From the NCBI GenBank assembly GCA_944472135.2, contig OX235267.1, forward strand, positions 18,707,452 to 18,771,451: a stretch of DNA of 64,000 bases. The letters run 5' to 3'. The notes under the pieces were generated by a model that was not told the origin of the DNA, ran no database searches, and worked only from the letters and a program-made list of their open reading frames with translations. The DNA comes from Trichobilharzia regenti (lineage: Eukaryota; Platyhelminthes; Trematoda; Strigeidida; Schistosomatidae). Numbering within the stretch: position 1 is the stretch's first letter; each line of letters begins with the position of its first letter. Made by a program: the position numbers and the translations under genes. Positions 1 to 10,375 of this stretch are shown here, one piece after another.

Positions 1-762
1 CTCCACACTTTGTTTTATTACTGTTCCCTCGGATACCAGGCAAAAAAATTGACTTCATCAGCGCATCTCCTTTTCCTTATGTCCTCTACAGTCCTCTTTA
101 GTTGGCTGAAAGGTTGCTCAAAGTCTCTCATCTCTTTCTCGCATTATCTCCTTCACTGTACTTTATGCTCAGGGGAAAAGACTTCCAAAGTGATTTCAGA
201 GTGATGAATATCTGCCTTGCCTTTCCAATTCTCGTCTTGACATCTCCATCCATGCCACTGCCTGTAGTTGAGACGATGCCTCCTAGATAAGTGAGGAAAG
301 TAACTTCTTTCAAATTTATTCCGTTGAGGGTGATTGGTGCTGTTTGTTGTTGTTGATTGATTATTTTTGTGACCCACGTCTTCTCTATGTTTACTAGGAA
401 TCCTATCTTCTCCAGCTGTTTATTCAGTCAGCTTGCCAATTTCCGCCTGTAAGTATTCGCGTTTGAGTGAAATTAAATATGAATCATCTGAGAGATTCAG
501 ACTATCCGGACTCTTCTTATCAGTCGAGAGTATTCTTGTCTTCTACCCCTCATATTCTGACCCATAACTCAGTACATTAAAATTAGGAATATCACTGGTG
601 ACAATAAGCAGTCAGCCTAATATTACGCTCGTATTCACTCCAAACGCATAGCTGAGTTAACGGTTGTGGGCATTTGACACGTAGAATTATCAAACAACTG
701 TTGAATGAAGTTGATAAAGGCTTGACGCACTGAGTACCAGAGTGGTGAAGACAATTCCAAAA
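1..762 (-). pseudogene. RTE-clade non-LTR retrotransposon, 3' half of RT (decayed, cut by window edge)
   Basis: Minus-strand reading gives the part of an RTE-type reverse transcriptase downstream of the active site, including a FLTYLGGIVSTTG block followed by a D-V-K-x-R-I-G-K-A-R stretch (about 130-310). This is the usual RTE 'thumb' signature. Around 500-780 the frame is broken, but the residues after the palm (FWNCLHH, equivalent to xWKLLRHYG) and a degenerate Ser-Asp-Asp equivalent of the RTE A-D-D can be followed. The upstream part of the same copy lies at 3192-3520, separated by an inserted PLE. Several stops and frameshifts make it a dead copy. Its 3' end lies outside the window. Confidence 0.75.
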
Positions 763-1177
763 TACTTTTAAGTTGAACAAAATATTCCCATGTTGAGTTA
801 TATGAAAAAGACGTAAACGGTGAAAAAATTTCTTTAACGATTCATTTTCATAAGCTGTACAAAAGTAATTATATTTGAAAAAGAAATCGTTAGACCAATC
901 AGATACTGGTATAATTTGTCTTTGATAAATGTGTTACGTAATGTAAGGTGTAACCTAGAAGGGATGACTACTTGTAAGCTTGAAAAGATGCAGAGGTAAT
1001 AAGTGTGAGATAATGACTAGTCAATCAACTATGGACAGGAAGTAGTGGAAAGGCGATAAAGCGTTTTAAGTAAAATCTGTATGAAAAGCAATGTTAATAA
1101 TAAACAGTAATAGAGTTGTAATAAAATATGGATGATGGGTATAATAATGATAAAAAAATAAAAGTAATAATACCAGT

Positions 1178-1507
1178 GTGTTGAGAGCAGGCTGCTAGCC
1201 GATTGGTTGGCACTAATCTACGTTAAGGTCTAGGTCACTAATATGGGCCGTGAGAAAATATGAACAAGACTGAGTCAACAACCAATCACAGCAAAGTTAA
1301 CGTGGCAAAATGTGATTCGCAGATAGAGAACTCGATTTGTCAAGGAATCCCGAAACAACCAATCAGAAGCCTGCGTTTGTCTACCTAAAAACAACCAATC
1401 AGGTGACTGCGCTTGTCTATAATAATGTTGTCTGAAATATGTATAAATACGTGTTGATTTTCATAATAAAACGATCTGTTGCCTGGCCCTTGTCTTCTGT
1501 TGTTACA
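1178..1507 (+). repeat. 5' LTR
   Basis: Same length as the repeat at 1931-2260 and differs from it at only three positions that I see (tgttgag/tggtgag, ctaatatggg/ctaatgtggg, tcaggtgac/tcagatgac). It contains tataaata at 1442-1449 as a possible promoter element and aataaa at 1465-1470 as a possible polyadenylation signal, in the order expected for an LTR. Confidence 0.85.
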
Positions 1508-1531
1508 TTTGGTGTTGCTGCCTACCGACAA

Positions 1532-1951
1532 ATGAAAAGCCTATACCCTGCAGTTTTTGATGGAGACATATGGATCTTCGGGCAGGACTTCAAGGCTTCT
1601 GCGCAGTTGAGTGGCGTTCAAGATCTGTCAGCGATGGAGCTGCTACTTGGGACGCTGCTGGGAGGTCGGGTGAAAGCAGCATATGAAAGTGTGAGCCGAA
1701 GTATGGACGAATGTTCGACAGGGTCAGGCAAACAGTTTCCAAAGTGGGAAGGACCACATATGGTCACTTCGAGATGGGGTCACGCAGACACAGTCGCAAT
1801 GGCGAACAATGAGAGGCGCGTGAACGTCAGCGAGCTCCAGAAATGGATACAGCGAGACAAGCCAACGATGACGCCTGCACCAAGTAGATCAAGCCGACTT
1901 CAGTCGCACGTATTTGACGGGGGGACGAGTGTGGTGAGAGCAGGCTGCTAG
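1532..1951 (+). pseudogene. Fused gag-start / pol-end remnant of the LTR element
   Basis: An open frame begins at an ATG 25 bp after the 5' LTR and runs into the 3' LTR. The first part (F-D-G-D-I-W-I-F-G-Q-D-F and following) resembles the gag start of trematode Gypsy-type elements. The later part (K-W-E-G-P-H-M-V, then R-R-V-N-V-S-E-L-Q-K-W) resembles the chromodomain-like/GPxxV tail at the end of Gypsy pol. Protease, RT, RNase H and integrase are all missing, so this is a deletion product joined in frame. It is probably not functional. The gag half is recognised only by general resemblance. Confidence 0.55.
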
Positions 1952-2260
1952 CCGATTGGTTGGCACTAATCTACGTTAAGGTCTAGGTCACTAATGTGGG
2001 CCGTGAGAAAATATGAACAAGACTGAGTCAACAACCAATCACAGCAAAGTTAACGTGGCAAAATGTGATTCGCAGATAGAGAACTCGATTTGTCAAGGAA
2101 TCCCGAAACAACCAATCAGAAGCCTGCGTTTGTCTACCTAAAAACAACCAATCAGATGACTGCGCTTGTCTATAATAATGTTGTCTGAAATATGTATAAA
2201 TACGTGTTGATTTTCATAATAAAACGATCTGTTGCCTGGCCCTTGTCTTCTGTTGTTACA
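1931..2260 (+). repeat. 3' LTR
   Basis: Direct copy of 1178-1507 with about 1% differences, which indicates recent insertion. It is preceded by a G-rich tract and followed by the second ccagt of the TSD. Confidence 0.85.
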
Positions 2261-2384
2261 CCAGTAATAATAGTGAACTTACATAATAAAAAGGAGAAAC
2301 AAACTTATAGTAAGAAATTTACTCTGACCATGGTGGGGCTAGTGAATAGGGGTATCGCTTTTGAATGGAGAGGTCCAGTTTCAG

Positions 2385-2907
2385 ACCTCGAATAGCCGAT
2401 GATTCAGCTATGTACAGATGGCGTATGCGAAGTCCCTTTGTACATTATTCAGGAACTCTTTGTAGCACTGTGAATCATTCATGCAGGGGTGCTCGGTATC
2501 CGGAGTTGACAAGGTGTTGAAGGATGGAGTGGCTAGTATTCTTTTTTTCTCCTCCGACTACCTAACCAAGCTGGACAGAGTTGCAGAATACTTTTGTGGA
2601 CTTGACGTTGTGTACAACTGGTTTACTTTGCTTCACACGAACGCGTTAACACATTGAGGTGGCGGTATCTTATCCTTAGTGTTAAACTGGAGCAACTGTC
2701 AGCTGGAGAATGTGGTGTGTAAGGTGGCTGTTGGAAATGTCTTCTTCAGATATTCAGAAAGGCGGTTCCTGAAAATTTCCGTTGCGATGTCACCTTTGAA
2801 TTCCAGGTTCATAAAGGAATATTTTTAGGAACAGTTGTGATTTTTGGCGACGAAGGCTTTTCTTTCATGTTTTGTCTGTGATTCTTGGTGTATAACATTT
2901 CTTTTTC
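2385..2907 (-). pseudogene. PLE C-terminal RT/GIY-YIG remnant
   Basis: On the minus strand this matches, base by base with many substitutions, the C-terminal coding region of the PLE at 58.2-58.7 kb. It has the linker after the RT thumb (K-P-S-S-P-K-I-T-T-V-P-K), an F-K-G-D-I-like block and remains of the GIY-YIG module. Stops and frameshifts are frequent, so no protein is expected. It belongs to the element at 778-3191. Confidence 0.65.
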
Positions 2908-3191
2908 ATACAGATTTTACTTAAAACGCTTTATCGCCTTTCCACTACTTCCTGTCCATAGTTGATTGACTAGTCATTATCTCACACTTATTACCTCTGC
3001 ATCTTTTCAAGCTTACAAGTAGTCATCCCTTCTAGGTTACACCTTACATTACGTAACACATTTATCAAAGACAAATTATACCAGTATCTGATTGGTCTAA
3101 CGATTTCTTTTTCAAATATAATTACTTTTGTACAGCTTATGAAGATGGGTCATCGTAAATAAAATTTTCTTCAATGTTTAAACCTTTTTCT

Positions 3192-3520
3192 TACTTCTAA
3201 GTTAACACTGTTGAAGGCCTTTCCAAAGTCTACCAAGTTGCGGTAGAGGTTTGACTGACATTCTCCGCTCTTTCTTATGATGATGCGTAGCATTTTAATT
3301 TTATTCTTCCATGATTTGCTTCTTCTAAATCCATCTTGATAGAGGAGGAGTTCTGCATCCAGTGTATCCTTTATTTTCTCCAGGCGACTTACCATTTTAC
3401 TGAGCATCTAGAAGAGTATGCTTTCACTCCAGTTCTTGTATGAACCTATGTCATCCTTCTTTGCAAATAAGCATATGTACACCTCTTAATGTTTAAAGGA
3501 AATTGAAAGCACTCTGTTTA
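3192..3520 (-). pseudogene. RTE-clade RT, middle part (upstream piece of the copy at 1-762)
   Basis: On the minus strand, 3171-3407 reads as the RT fingers/palm region: a Y-Q-D-G-F-R-R block (family Q-A-G-F-R), then L-R-I-I-I, then V-D-F-G-K-A-F-N-S-V (family D-F/Y-E-K-A-F-D-S-V). Reading on to about 3520 gives further RTE-like residues (K-K-D-D-I-G-S-Y-K-N-W, family K-G-D...N-W/Y-R-G). The homology stops where the PLE begins and resumes at 777. The copy is broken by stops. Confidence 0.7.
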
Positions 3521-5363
3521 CCTGTTGAGATTGTGAACAAATACATTCCAATGAGAAATCCGTCGCTTGTGAAAATCAGGCACAGACAAAATAGACCACT
3601 TTCATGCTTATTTTAAGCTTGCAGAAATTGTCATTTTCAAGGTATTTTAAATACTTTCACTTTTCTTTCTCCGCAAAGAATGTGGTACACTCGAATAATG
3701 CCTTACATGATACAACAGACTGATACTGAATTATCCGTGTCTGAAAATGTCTCATTAGATGAACCAGAAAAAGCATTATTTTCACTTACGATGGCCATCT
3801 GAATATAACAAAAAATATATGAATTTGGTGAGAGTGTTCAGTTTTATTAAAAATCCTGGGAGAAATGGATTTCATTTATAAATATATTGAGTGAATTAGA
3901 ATAAAAAGAAAGCATCGGTTGTACGTGAATTTTTTGTTCATTTTCGATAATGATCATTCAATAATTACTACAAGTCATTAGTAAAAGTAAACACCTAACG
4001 ACGACACGAACCACTCGATAAAATTTATTCAAACGATCCTTTGTTTTATACATGAATCACATCATTTTGCAAGTAATTTTTGTTCTTTTGGCTTACTATC
4101 AGGCTAGTAAAACTTATTATTTTGTACTACACTGTTTGAAACCACTCCACTAGTAAAAGAATTCCAACATAACTGGAAAGGAATCAGTACAACATGCTTA
4201 AAATTTTCGTGATATTAGCCTACTAGTGATTTCATTTTAATTAAACTAATTTACTTTTCAGCTATGTTCCCACTGAGCTAGCTAGTTCACGCTTATCCTG
4301 TAGTTATGTGATCCACAGTGGTATGATCCTGGTACATTAACAGTGCAGAGTGCTCAGGCATTTGTTAAGACTGGATTGTAAACATCAGTCTACTGATCTC
4401 GTAAATTTGAAGCTCCAGGCTATAAATTAGTTGAAATCGTTAGTAGTCATAGCTGACGAATATAAAAACAAAAAACATCGCCAGGTGGCACCTCGCGGTC
4501 TTCGCTGGTTTTCCAAATTCCAAAGAATCGAAACTCTATCTATATCCTTCTAATTTTCAACGAATAGATTTAACTCCAATCTTTAATATAAAAGTTATAT
4601 GTTTCCCAAGTTTTATTTTAATTGAATTAGCTTGTGTTAAGTGTTTATTGTAACTGTTGAACGTATTAATTCAAAGTCTGTACATTATTGTAGTTGTACA
4701 GCAAATGAGAATAATTTGTTACTTTCAATTAAAAATCTGATGTTGGTGAAATGGCATGGGATTTCACTTTTATGACATATTCCTAACCACCGGGAAGTCA
4801 CGTTATTATATTCATTTGCACATACGCAATATTTGCAACTTTGTATGATATATCTCCTGTTTTGTACAGGAAATTAAGATTATTTAAATTCTACGCCTTC
4901 ACAGGCAGTGAAATAACCATAAGTCGAAGTTCATCAGCTATGAATATCATATTAAAGGAAATAACTTTATCTAACTCTGTTAAGGAAGGGTTAATCTGTC
5001 AGGAGTTTCCATGACATATACTCTTATTTCATATAATTATCTCAAATGGGAGTTTTATAGGCATTCGGAAATTCCTGTATTGGAATTTTTGTGATATTAA
5101 GTTGATTCATTGGTTAGAGAGTTTCATGTGGAATGATATGTAAAATGCTTAATTGACGTAAGTTGCCCCACGAATTTTGTTCTCCTGTGATATGTGTTCT
5201 ACTGTTCAAGGTTTATCGGAAAACCCTGACTATTAAAAAACTGCTGACAGCTGTACTCAATTGAACCTACTCATTTTCGTAGAGAATACAATCTCTATAT
5301 TGTAGTGAAAGCCGTCATAGCACTCGAACGATGTCACATCTTGTGTTCAAAAATTTAGCTTCA
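3521..5363. other. No gene recognised
   Basis: Apart from a decayed 31-nt exon homologue at 3790-3820, I see only AT-rich sequence. 3820-4010 is an old paralogue of 6597-6790, with similar order of short matches such as gatttcatttataa and atgatcattcaat. It is therefore part of the same ancient repeat family as the arrays further right. Confidence 0.5.
3790..3820 (-). pseudogene. 31-nt hydrophobic start-exon homologue, start lost (ATA)
   Basis: Reads I-Y-F-L-L-Y-S-D-G-H plus one base, then GTAAGT. It has the same length, phase and donor as the intact copies at 42844 and 46491, but ATA stands in the ATG position. Confidence 0.4.
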
Positions 5364-5940
5364 TTATGGATAAGATTTTATTTTGATAAATCACACAGTG
5401 TTATGCAGTAATATTAACTGATGATCACATTTCGAGCACAAACTATTGCTCATAATCATATCAAATTACGCACACAACTGTTTTTCTTCATTTATATACA
5501 TGTGTGGAATCGATTAGATATTGGATTAAAAATCAATACAGGATGATGTACATTCAGAAATAATAATACGAGTGTTATTGACCAATTACAGTTAGATGGG
5601 AAATAAGACGAGCGTATTTACAGTCATAATAAGCTGCTTGTTAGAATGTTGTGATGTGTTTGAACCGAAATAAAATTTTATGATTATTTATAATCCTCTT
5701 CTGATTTGACTGGCGGTAGTAATATCTTACATATTTCTGGTATTTGCATTCAGTCATTTCGGCTGCTTGTGAATTCTGGTTCATTGAGTCTACACCCAAC
5801 ACATGCAACAGAAATGACTGAATGCAAATACCAGAAATATGGAAGATATAATATAGTTTGTGCTCGAAATGTGGTCATCAGTTAATATTACTGCACAACA
5901 CTGTGTGATTTATCAAAATAAAATCTTATCCATAATGGAT
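5364..5940. repeat. Nested foldback (inverted repeat) element
   Basis: Outer arms 5364-5447 and 5857-5940 are inverted copies. They share taagattttattttgata and the atcacacagtgtt and gatgatcacatttcgag motifs. Inside them a second, tighter pair, 5722-5760 and 5812-5849, is inverted around a 50-bp loop. The outer-arm sequence recurs at 53143-53203 and 54150-54210 inside the big palindrome. No coding capacity is seen. It could be a non-autonomous foldback transposon or a PLE terminal structure. I cannot tell which. Confidence 0.6.
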
Positions 5941-5989
5941 GTCACATAGCCTAGGTTTTATACTTATATCAGTTTAACAATTTACTTGT

Positions 5990-6240
5990 ATATATGGCTA
6001 AACCTACATAGGAAGGACTCGTCGGTCTCTGCAATCAGAGATTATGACACAAATATCTTACTGTCTACAGGGACAAATAAAATTGCCTGATTCAATTAAC
6101 CCTAGAAACATATAACTGGAGTCATCGATCGCAATACGTATCATATAGAATGACCATAATATCTGTTACAATAGTACATTTGAGCCCATATATTAGACTG
6201 GACTGCTTCAAGTACTTAAACGCGTTGAAGCCTCAAGCTG
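5990..6240 (+). pseudogene. PLE GIY-YIG endonuclease fragment
   Basis: Plus-strand reading gives T-Y-I-G-R-T-R-R-S-L-Q, the YIG half of a GIY-YIG endonuclease of the PLE type. It is similar to the decayed copy at 43.9 kb (R-T-H-R-S-L-Q). Downstream residues follow the family loosely. Upstream RT sequence is not recognisable, so this is a short dead fragment lying against the foldback at 5364-5940. Confidence 0.5.
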
Positions 6241-6829
6241 AAACATTTATTACTGGCTCAAAACGTATTCGCCATTATTTTCAACGTGACTTGAAAATTC
6301 GATTTGTAAACTATACCTAATTTTACTTAATAATATTATCAACCTTTTTCACATCGTACTTTGGTATTTGTTATCTATGATTTTGACCTGCAAACATTTT
6401 AAACTATACCGAATAATTTTTGACCTTTCACATTCTGTTACCTGTTATATTAATATGTGTGTGGTCTGAGTGTTCGAAATCTGCCGCATAATTATATCAA
6501 AACTTTGGAACACATTACATTTGTTGTTTCTGTCGAAATTGATAAGTGGAACTAATTGTTATGTAATATTCCAAATTTAAGAATGATTTTACTTACGTTG
6601 GTCCACTGAATAGAAGACAGAGGACAGAAAGAAGAGGAATATCACTGAATCATTATTTCAAAAACTTTGCGAGAAACCGATTTCATTTATAAGTTTATTC
6701 AGAAGGTCAGATAAATTAGAATCACCAGCTGTCCATGAATTTCTTCTTTATGTGTCTTCATGATCATTCAGTAGGTTTTGTGAATCCTTGGTAAAAATAT
6801 CTACCTACTGGTAACCTAGATCACTACCT
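6241..6829. other. No gene recognised
   Basis: AT-rich sequence. It contains only the weak exon homologue at 6597-6627. Confidence 0.4.
6597..6627 (-). pseudogene. 31-nt start-exon homologue, start lost (CTG)
   Basis: Minus strand reads L-S-S-V-F-Y-S-V-D-Q plus one base, then GTAAGT. The flanks resemble those of the copy at 3790. It is the most divergent member I include. Confidence 0.3.
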
Positions 6830-7160
6830 TTCCCTTAGGTTCCAAGTGGGACATAGGGCCTTGACAGCACATTTGCATTTCCTCCCATTCTCTCTACTCT
6901 TCTTAAGCTGGCCCCGAAATTGCCCACCATCTCGCATTTCTTCCTCACGTGATCTCTGGCACGTCTCTCTTGAACAAGCAAATCGTCATTTTCATTCAGG
7001 AATTACTCGACATCCAAACACGCGCTTTCACCTATTAGACTCGTCAGTGTGTGTCCGATCCGTCAACAGTTTCTTCAGCATATTTGATGAGCAACAAGCT
7101 CTTGGTCAATTCGTTCTCAAAGTTCCATGTGGCCAACTATTCTTAGCTATCTGATCATCG
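6830..7160 (-). mobile_element. 3' end of an RTE-like element
   Basis: The minus-strand 3' terminus reads gccctatgtcccacttgga followed by acctaaggga. This is closely similar to the 3' tail of the RTE copy ending near 31140 (gccctatgttcctctagga). Upstream of the tail, a C-A-V-K-A-L-C-P-T-W-N stretch fits the end of RTE ORFs. The 102-residue plus-strand frame over the same bases is taken as a shadow. Confidence 0.45.
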
Positions 7161-7395
7161 GGGTGCAGCTACCGAAACAACTGTTGGTAAAAGCCTGCAG
7201 CGAGTAAGAGGATTTTCGTGACGCACCATTAATCAAGTCATTCTGAAATCCATTCCCAGAGTTTAGCTAAGTTCCAAATTACCAAAATAATAACAAAATC
7301 GAATATTTTCTAATACAGTGCTTGTCGACATTTTGTTGAAAAAAAACTGAGAACATACGCCTAAAAAATACAGAAGTTCAGGGACTGAATATTTT

Positions 7396-7950
7396 GGAAA
7401 ATCAAAACAAGTGATTCAGCGAAGAGACTCTTTTCAACGAATTTATCATCAAGCTGTACAGTCGTATATATATGGTTTTTTCTAAGTTATATCCGGTGAG
7501 GAAATTGAATCTTCGGTGTGAATGCATAAAATAATAATAATTATTATTATATGAAGTTCAATTAAAACTAGAATGTTTGTGATTATAATCGTAGTTAAAT
7601 GTCAAGTGGCAAAGCAGATTAATGTCATATATAGAATAATTCATAGGAGGGATAGAACTTGAAAAAGGATGTGCAATTATAGGATTAGTAGGCAAATCGA
7701 ATAAAACAAAAACGTTACGTAATATTGTGTGAAATTTAATAGCATAGAATTTATCGTTGTAAAAAAGAATTGATTTAGAATGACAAGTGGAACAAGTGAA
7801 ATAATACCGGGGACAGTTCAAAGTGAGAATAGTAATAATAACAATTGACTTAATAAGGAAGAGTATACAAATTGAATAGACAAAATGAAAAATGAAAAAT
7901 TGGTAGAGCTAAAATATGATTGGGGATTATCATATTTTAGCATAGAGGGA
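7396..7950 (-). repeat. PLE family A pLTR / 3' UTR
   Basis: The region downstream of the ORF is repeated directly at 10376-10695 (partly) and inverted at 11372-11942. It ends just inside the left TSD and carries a ribozyme-like motif at 7417-7456. It includes an alternating aataataattattatt tract near 7535. Confidence 0.8.
7417..7456 (-). ncRNA. Hammerhead-ribozyme-like motif (PLE pLTR)
   Basis: On the minus strand: CAGC ... TTGATGA, a short AT-rich loop, GAAA, a mini-hairpin (AGA-GTC-TCT), TC, then GCTG. CAGC/GCTG can form helix I and the mini-hairpin a minimal helix III. Known PLEs carry minimal type I hammerheads in their pLTRs. The first core base is U rather than C and helix II is weak, so catalysis is uncertain. 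Confidence 0.4.
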
Positions 7951-10368
7951 TTAAGACCATGAAAGTTGGAGGGGTTGAACGAACTTTTTCTGTACACAGA
8001 GATCTGGCTTTTCTGTTTCGATAGCCAAAGCTTCAGCAATACAGATGAGTCGGGTACGTAGGGATTTAGGTAGATTGCTCTTTGCCTTGTAGATGACTTT
8101 AAAGGCGGAGGCTATAGAGATAGGGTGATCATTTTCGACCAGATGTTCTATGATCGCGCTTCTTATTGCTCCACTTCCACCTTTTCGTAGCCATGCAGGA
8201 TAATGTTCTTGCACCCTCTTGGACAAAACTCGAGTCGAACGACCGATATACCTAGCTCCACAAGAGCAGGTGAATTGATAAACGCACATAGAGTTGGTCA
8301 ACATTGGGATCTTGTCCTTCAGGTTATTGAACAATAATGGTCGGCTAGTAAAAGCTATTCTCAGGGAGGCAGCAGGGAATGTTCTTTTCAGGGACTGTGA
8401 TATCCTTCGTTTCATGATATCGGAAGCTAAGTCCCCTTTGAATTCTAAGCTCATGTAAAGTATTTTCTTGGGAGCGGTTGATAAGTCACGTTTTGTAGGC
8501 TTTGAATGTATATTCTTATCTATAAAACGTGGTGGAAATCCATTTTCCATTAGGATTTTCCTCAAAGTGTATAACTCATCTTCCACAGTATCAGTGCTAC
8601 ATATGCGCCGAATACGAGTGGCAAGCGACCGGACCAGGTTTCGTTTTCGACCAATAGGTACCCAGCTATAGAAATTTGTCAGTTGACCATTCCATAACAG
8701 CCTACGATAAATCGATCTCTTCAGAGTTCCATCGGTCCTTCTTGATAAGTTCACATCGAGGAAATGAATGCTAGACTCGTTCTCCATTTCGAGTGTGAAT
8801 TTTATCGCAGGATGGCACTCATTAAATACACTTAATATATTATTCAGGTTACAATCAATATTACAAATAATAAAGGTGTCATCTACATACCTTTTATATA
8901 TTTGAAAGCTTTGGATCATAGGCTTCAGGGAACCATTTTCTAGACTGGACATAAAAACGTCTGCAAGGAGAGGACCCAAGGGAGAACCCATCGCAATACC
9001 ATCCTTCTGCCTGTAGATTGTTTCATTGAAAGTAAACTGTACATTCAATGTACATCTCAAAAGTAGTTCTTTAAGATCTGTAGTAGGTATCCCTATGTTC
9101 AATTTGTTGTCTTCAATATATTTGCATATAAAACATATGGTCTCTGTCAGTGGAACGTTCGTAAATAAGGATTCTACATCCAAAGACAACATTTGTTTAT
9201 TCGACGCATTTATATCCTGTATACATTCAACAAATTGGAAGGTGTCCCGAAGGGAATGATTAGATAGTTGCCCCCTGACTGGTTCGAGGATTTCAGCTAA
9301 CCACCCAGCTACTGGATGATAGGGCGATCCAGACATATCCAAGATAGGGCGAAGTGGAACTCCAGCTTTGTGTATTTTCGGTAGACCATACAGTCTTGGT
9401 ATTAGAGATCCTGTTGGTCTGATCTTTTCGTATAATTCTTCACGAATGAGATGATTGTTCTTCATTCTCTTTAAAGTATCGGTAAGTTGTTTCTCAATTA
9501 ATTCCGTCTTGTTTTTCTCGTTCGGTTTCGAGAATTTACTGCTGTCTGAAAGTAGACATGACATTTTATCGATATAATCTTTTCGATCCATAATAACAAC
9601 ACCTGTACCCTTGTCAGGGCGTGTTAATAGTATATCGCTGTTATGCGTCAAAAGTTTAAGTTCTTCTTTGTGCTGTTTAGTAAGAAGACTTTGCATTTTT
9701 GGTCTAGCATTAAGGTATTGATTGCAGGAGTCCGTAATGGTAGATTTGAAGCATTGGAAATCCTGGTCTGACGATGGTGTGAGATCATAGGTTTGACTGA
9801 GTAAATTCTCAAACTGGACATGAGTATGTAGCTTGTTGATATTGAGATTAACATCGCAAAACTTCGAGCCCATAGACAAGGCTTCCATTTGTAATTTCGA
9901 TAAAGATATAGAGGAGTGGTTGAACACGTATCTCTCAGAATTCTCAGGAAATTTTCGAAGACGTTCGATAGGTTTTAGGCTATTAGATAGCTTTGAATTA
10001 AAAGACATAGTTTGTTTGTTGGTGACCACATTGACATAATCATTAAACGTCTGACGTTCATCAACCGATAAGTCATATAGAGCAGAAGATCTTTGTGATA
10101 TATTCCTTTCTAGCTCAGGGATACGTGAACTGATAGAATCAATGTGATTTAATGCGTGTCTCTTGAGAGATTTTGCATTAGGATATATGTGATTGCGTCG
10201 GAGCACTTTCCAATACCATTTCGGATACTCATGATTATTGATGCATTCATTAAGAAAACAAATCTCTGCATTCACCACGGCAAGTTTGACAGAATAACGC
10301 AGGAACCCGTTGAGTTCCTTTACTGTCGAGGGATCTTTGCTATTTTTTAACTCATGGAAAATTCCCAT
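7951..10368 (-). CDS. Penelope-like element reverse transcriptase with C-terminal GIY-YIG endonuclease (805 aa, intact)
   Basis: This single open frame, about the length expected for PLE polyproteins, should copy element RNA into DNA and nick the target site. An N-terminal region (1-240) precedes the RT: P-D-K-G-T-G-V-V at 251-258, P-R-L-Y-G-L-P-K-I-H-K at 324-334 (diagnostic of PLE RT), S-L-D-V-E-S-L-F at 395-402, A-M-G-S-P-L-G-P at 459-466 and the catalytic Y-V-D-D at 494-497. A thumb and linker region follows (F-L-D-V-N, then P-K-K-I-L-Y near 635). The GIY-YIG domain spans about 694-790, with V-Y-Q-F near 695, A-R-Y-I-G-R-S at 705-711, an R/E-H pair (R718, E721, H722) and E at 778. The start is set by the first ATG, whose context is repeated at 11943 in the partial copy. 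No stop or frameshift is seen, so it may be active. Confidence 0.93.
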   Translation of the reverse strand: MGIFHELKNSKDPSTVKELNGFLRYSVKLAVVNAEICFLNECINNHEYPKWYWKVLRRNHIYPNAKSLKRHALNHIDSISSRIPELERNISQRSSALYDLSVDERQTFNDYVNVVTNKQTMSFNSKLSNSLKPIERLRKFPENSERYVFNHSSISLSKLQMEALSMGSKFCDVNLNINKLHTHVQFENLLSQTYDLTPSSDQDFQCFKSTITDSCNQYLNARPKMQSLLTKQHKEELKLLTHNSDILLTRPDKGTGVVIMDRKDYIDKMSCLLSDSSKFSKPNEKNKTELIEKQLTDTLKRMKNNHLIREELYEKIRPTGSLIPRLYGLPKIHKAGVPLRPILDMSGSPYHPVAGWLAEILEPVRGQLSNHSLRDTFQFVECIQDINASNKQMLSLDVESLFTNVPLTETICFICKYIEDNKLNIGIPTTDLKELLLRCTLNVQFTFNETIYRQKDGIAMGSPLGPLLADVFMSSLENGSLKPMIQSFQIYKRYVDDTFIICNIDCNLNNILSVFNECHPAIKFTLEMENESSIHFLDVNLSRRTDGTLKRSIYRRLLWNGQLTNFYSWVPIGRKRNLVRSLATRIRRICSTDTVEDELYTLRKILMENGFPPRFIDKNIHSKPTKRDLSTAPKKILYMSLEFKGDLASDIMKRRISQSLKRTFPAASLRIAFTSRPLLFNNLKDKIPMLTNSMCVYQFTCSCGARYIGRSTRVLSKRVQEHYPAWLRKGGSGAIRSAIIEHLVENDHPISIASAFKVIYKAKSNLPKSLRTRLICIAEALAIETEKPDLCVQKKFVQPLQLSWS

Positions 10369-10375
10369 TGTAACA

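Larger units (their letters stand above)
1178..2260 (+). mobile_element. Short LTR retrotransposon (internally deleted, Gypsy-like), 5-bp TSD
   Basis: Two 330-bp direct repeats enclose about 423 bp. The outer bases are ccagt at 1173-1177 and ccagt at 2261-2265, a 5-bp TSD. The LTRs begin (g)TGttgagagcagg and end tgttgttACA, giving TG...CA termini. A G-run just before the right LTR (1919-1925) is a plausible polypurine tract. The interior is too short for enzymes: it keeps a gag-like start and a pol-like end fused in one frame, so the copy must have been moved by proteins from a full-length relative. Its position inside a PLE, with few LTR differences, makes it the youngest insertion in this nest. 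Confidence 0.85.
778..3191 (-). mobile_element. Penelope-like element (family B), decayed, inserted in RTE with 15-bp target-site duplication
   Basis: The element interrupts the RTE reading between the residues equivalent to 'V-N-L-E-V' and 'F-W'. The flanking bases 763-777 (tacttttaagttgaa) and 3192-3206 (tacttctaagttaac) are near-identical and are read as the TSD. Inside, 835-1085 is the reverse complement of 2910-3150, so the two ends are inverted pLTR-like arms. A decayed GIY-YIG end lies between them on the minus strand. The right part closely matches the PLE at 57.4-60.06 kb. A 1.08 kb LTR element sits inside the left arm side. PLEs move by reverse transcription, and inverted or tandem pLTR structures are typical of the group. 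Confidence 0.75.

Noticed and set aside
3171..3191. Last codons of the minus-strand RTE frame ending at 3171
   Set aside because: The reading has already passed the target duplication and is in PLE end sequence, so these residues are not RTE.
4194..4226. Plus-strand ATG with ten hydrophobic codons, resembling the 31-nt exon
   Set aside because: Followed by TAG and a poor donor (gtgatt), with no flank similarity to the family.
6846..7154. 102-residue plus-strand open frame
   Set aside because: It lies antisense over an RTE-like 3' end with the family tail. Composition is ordinary and no domain is visible.
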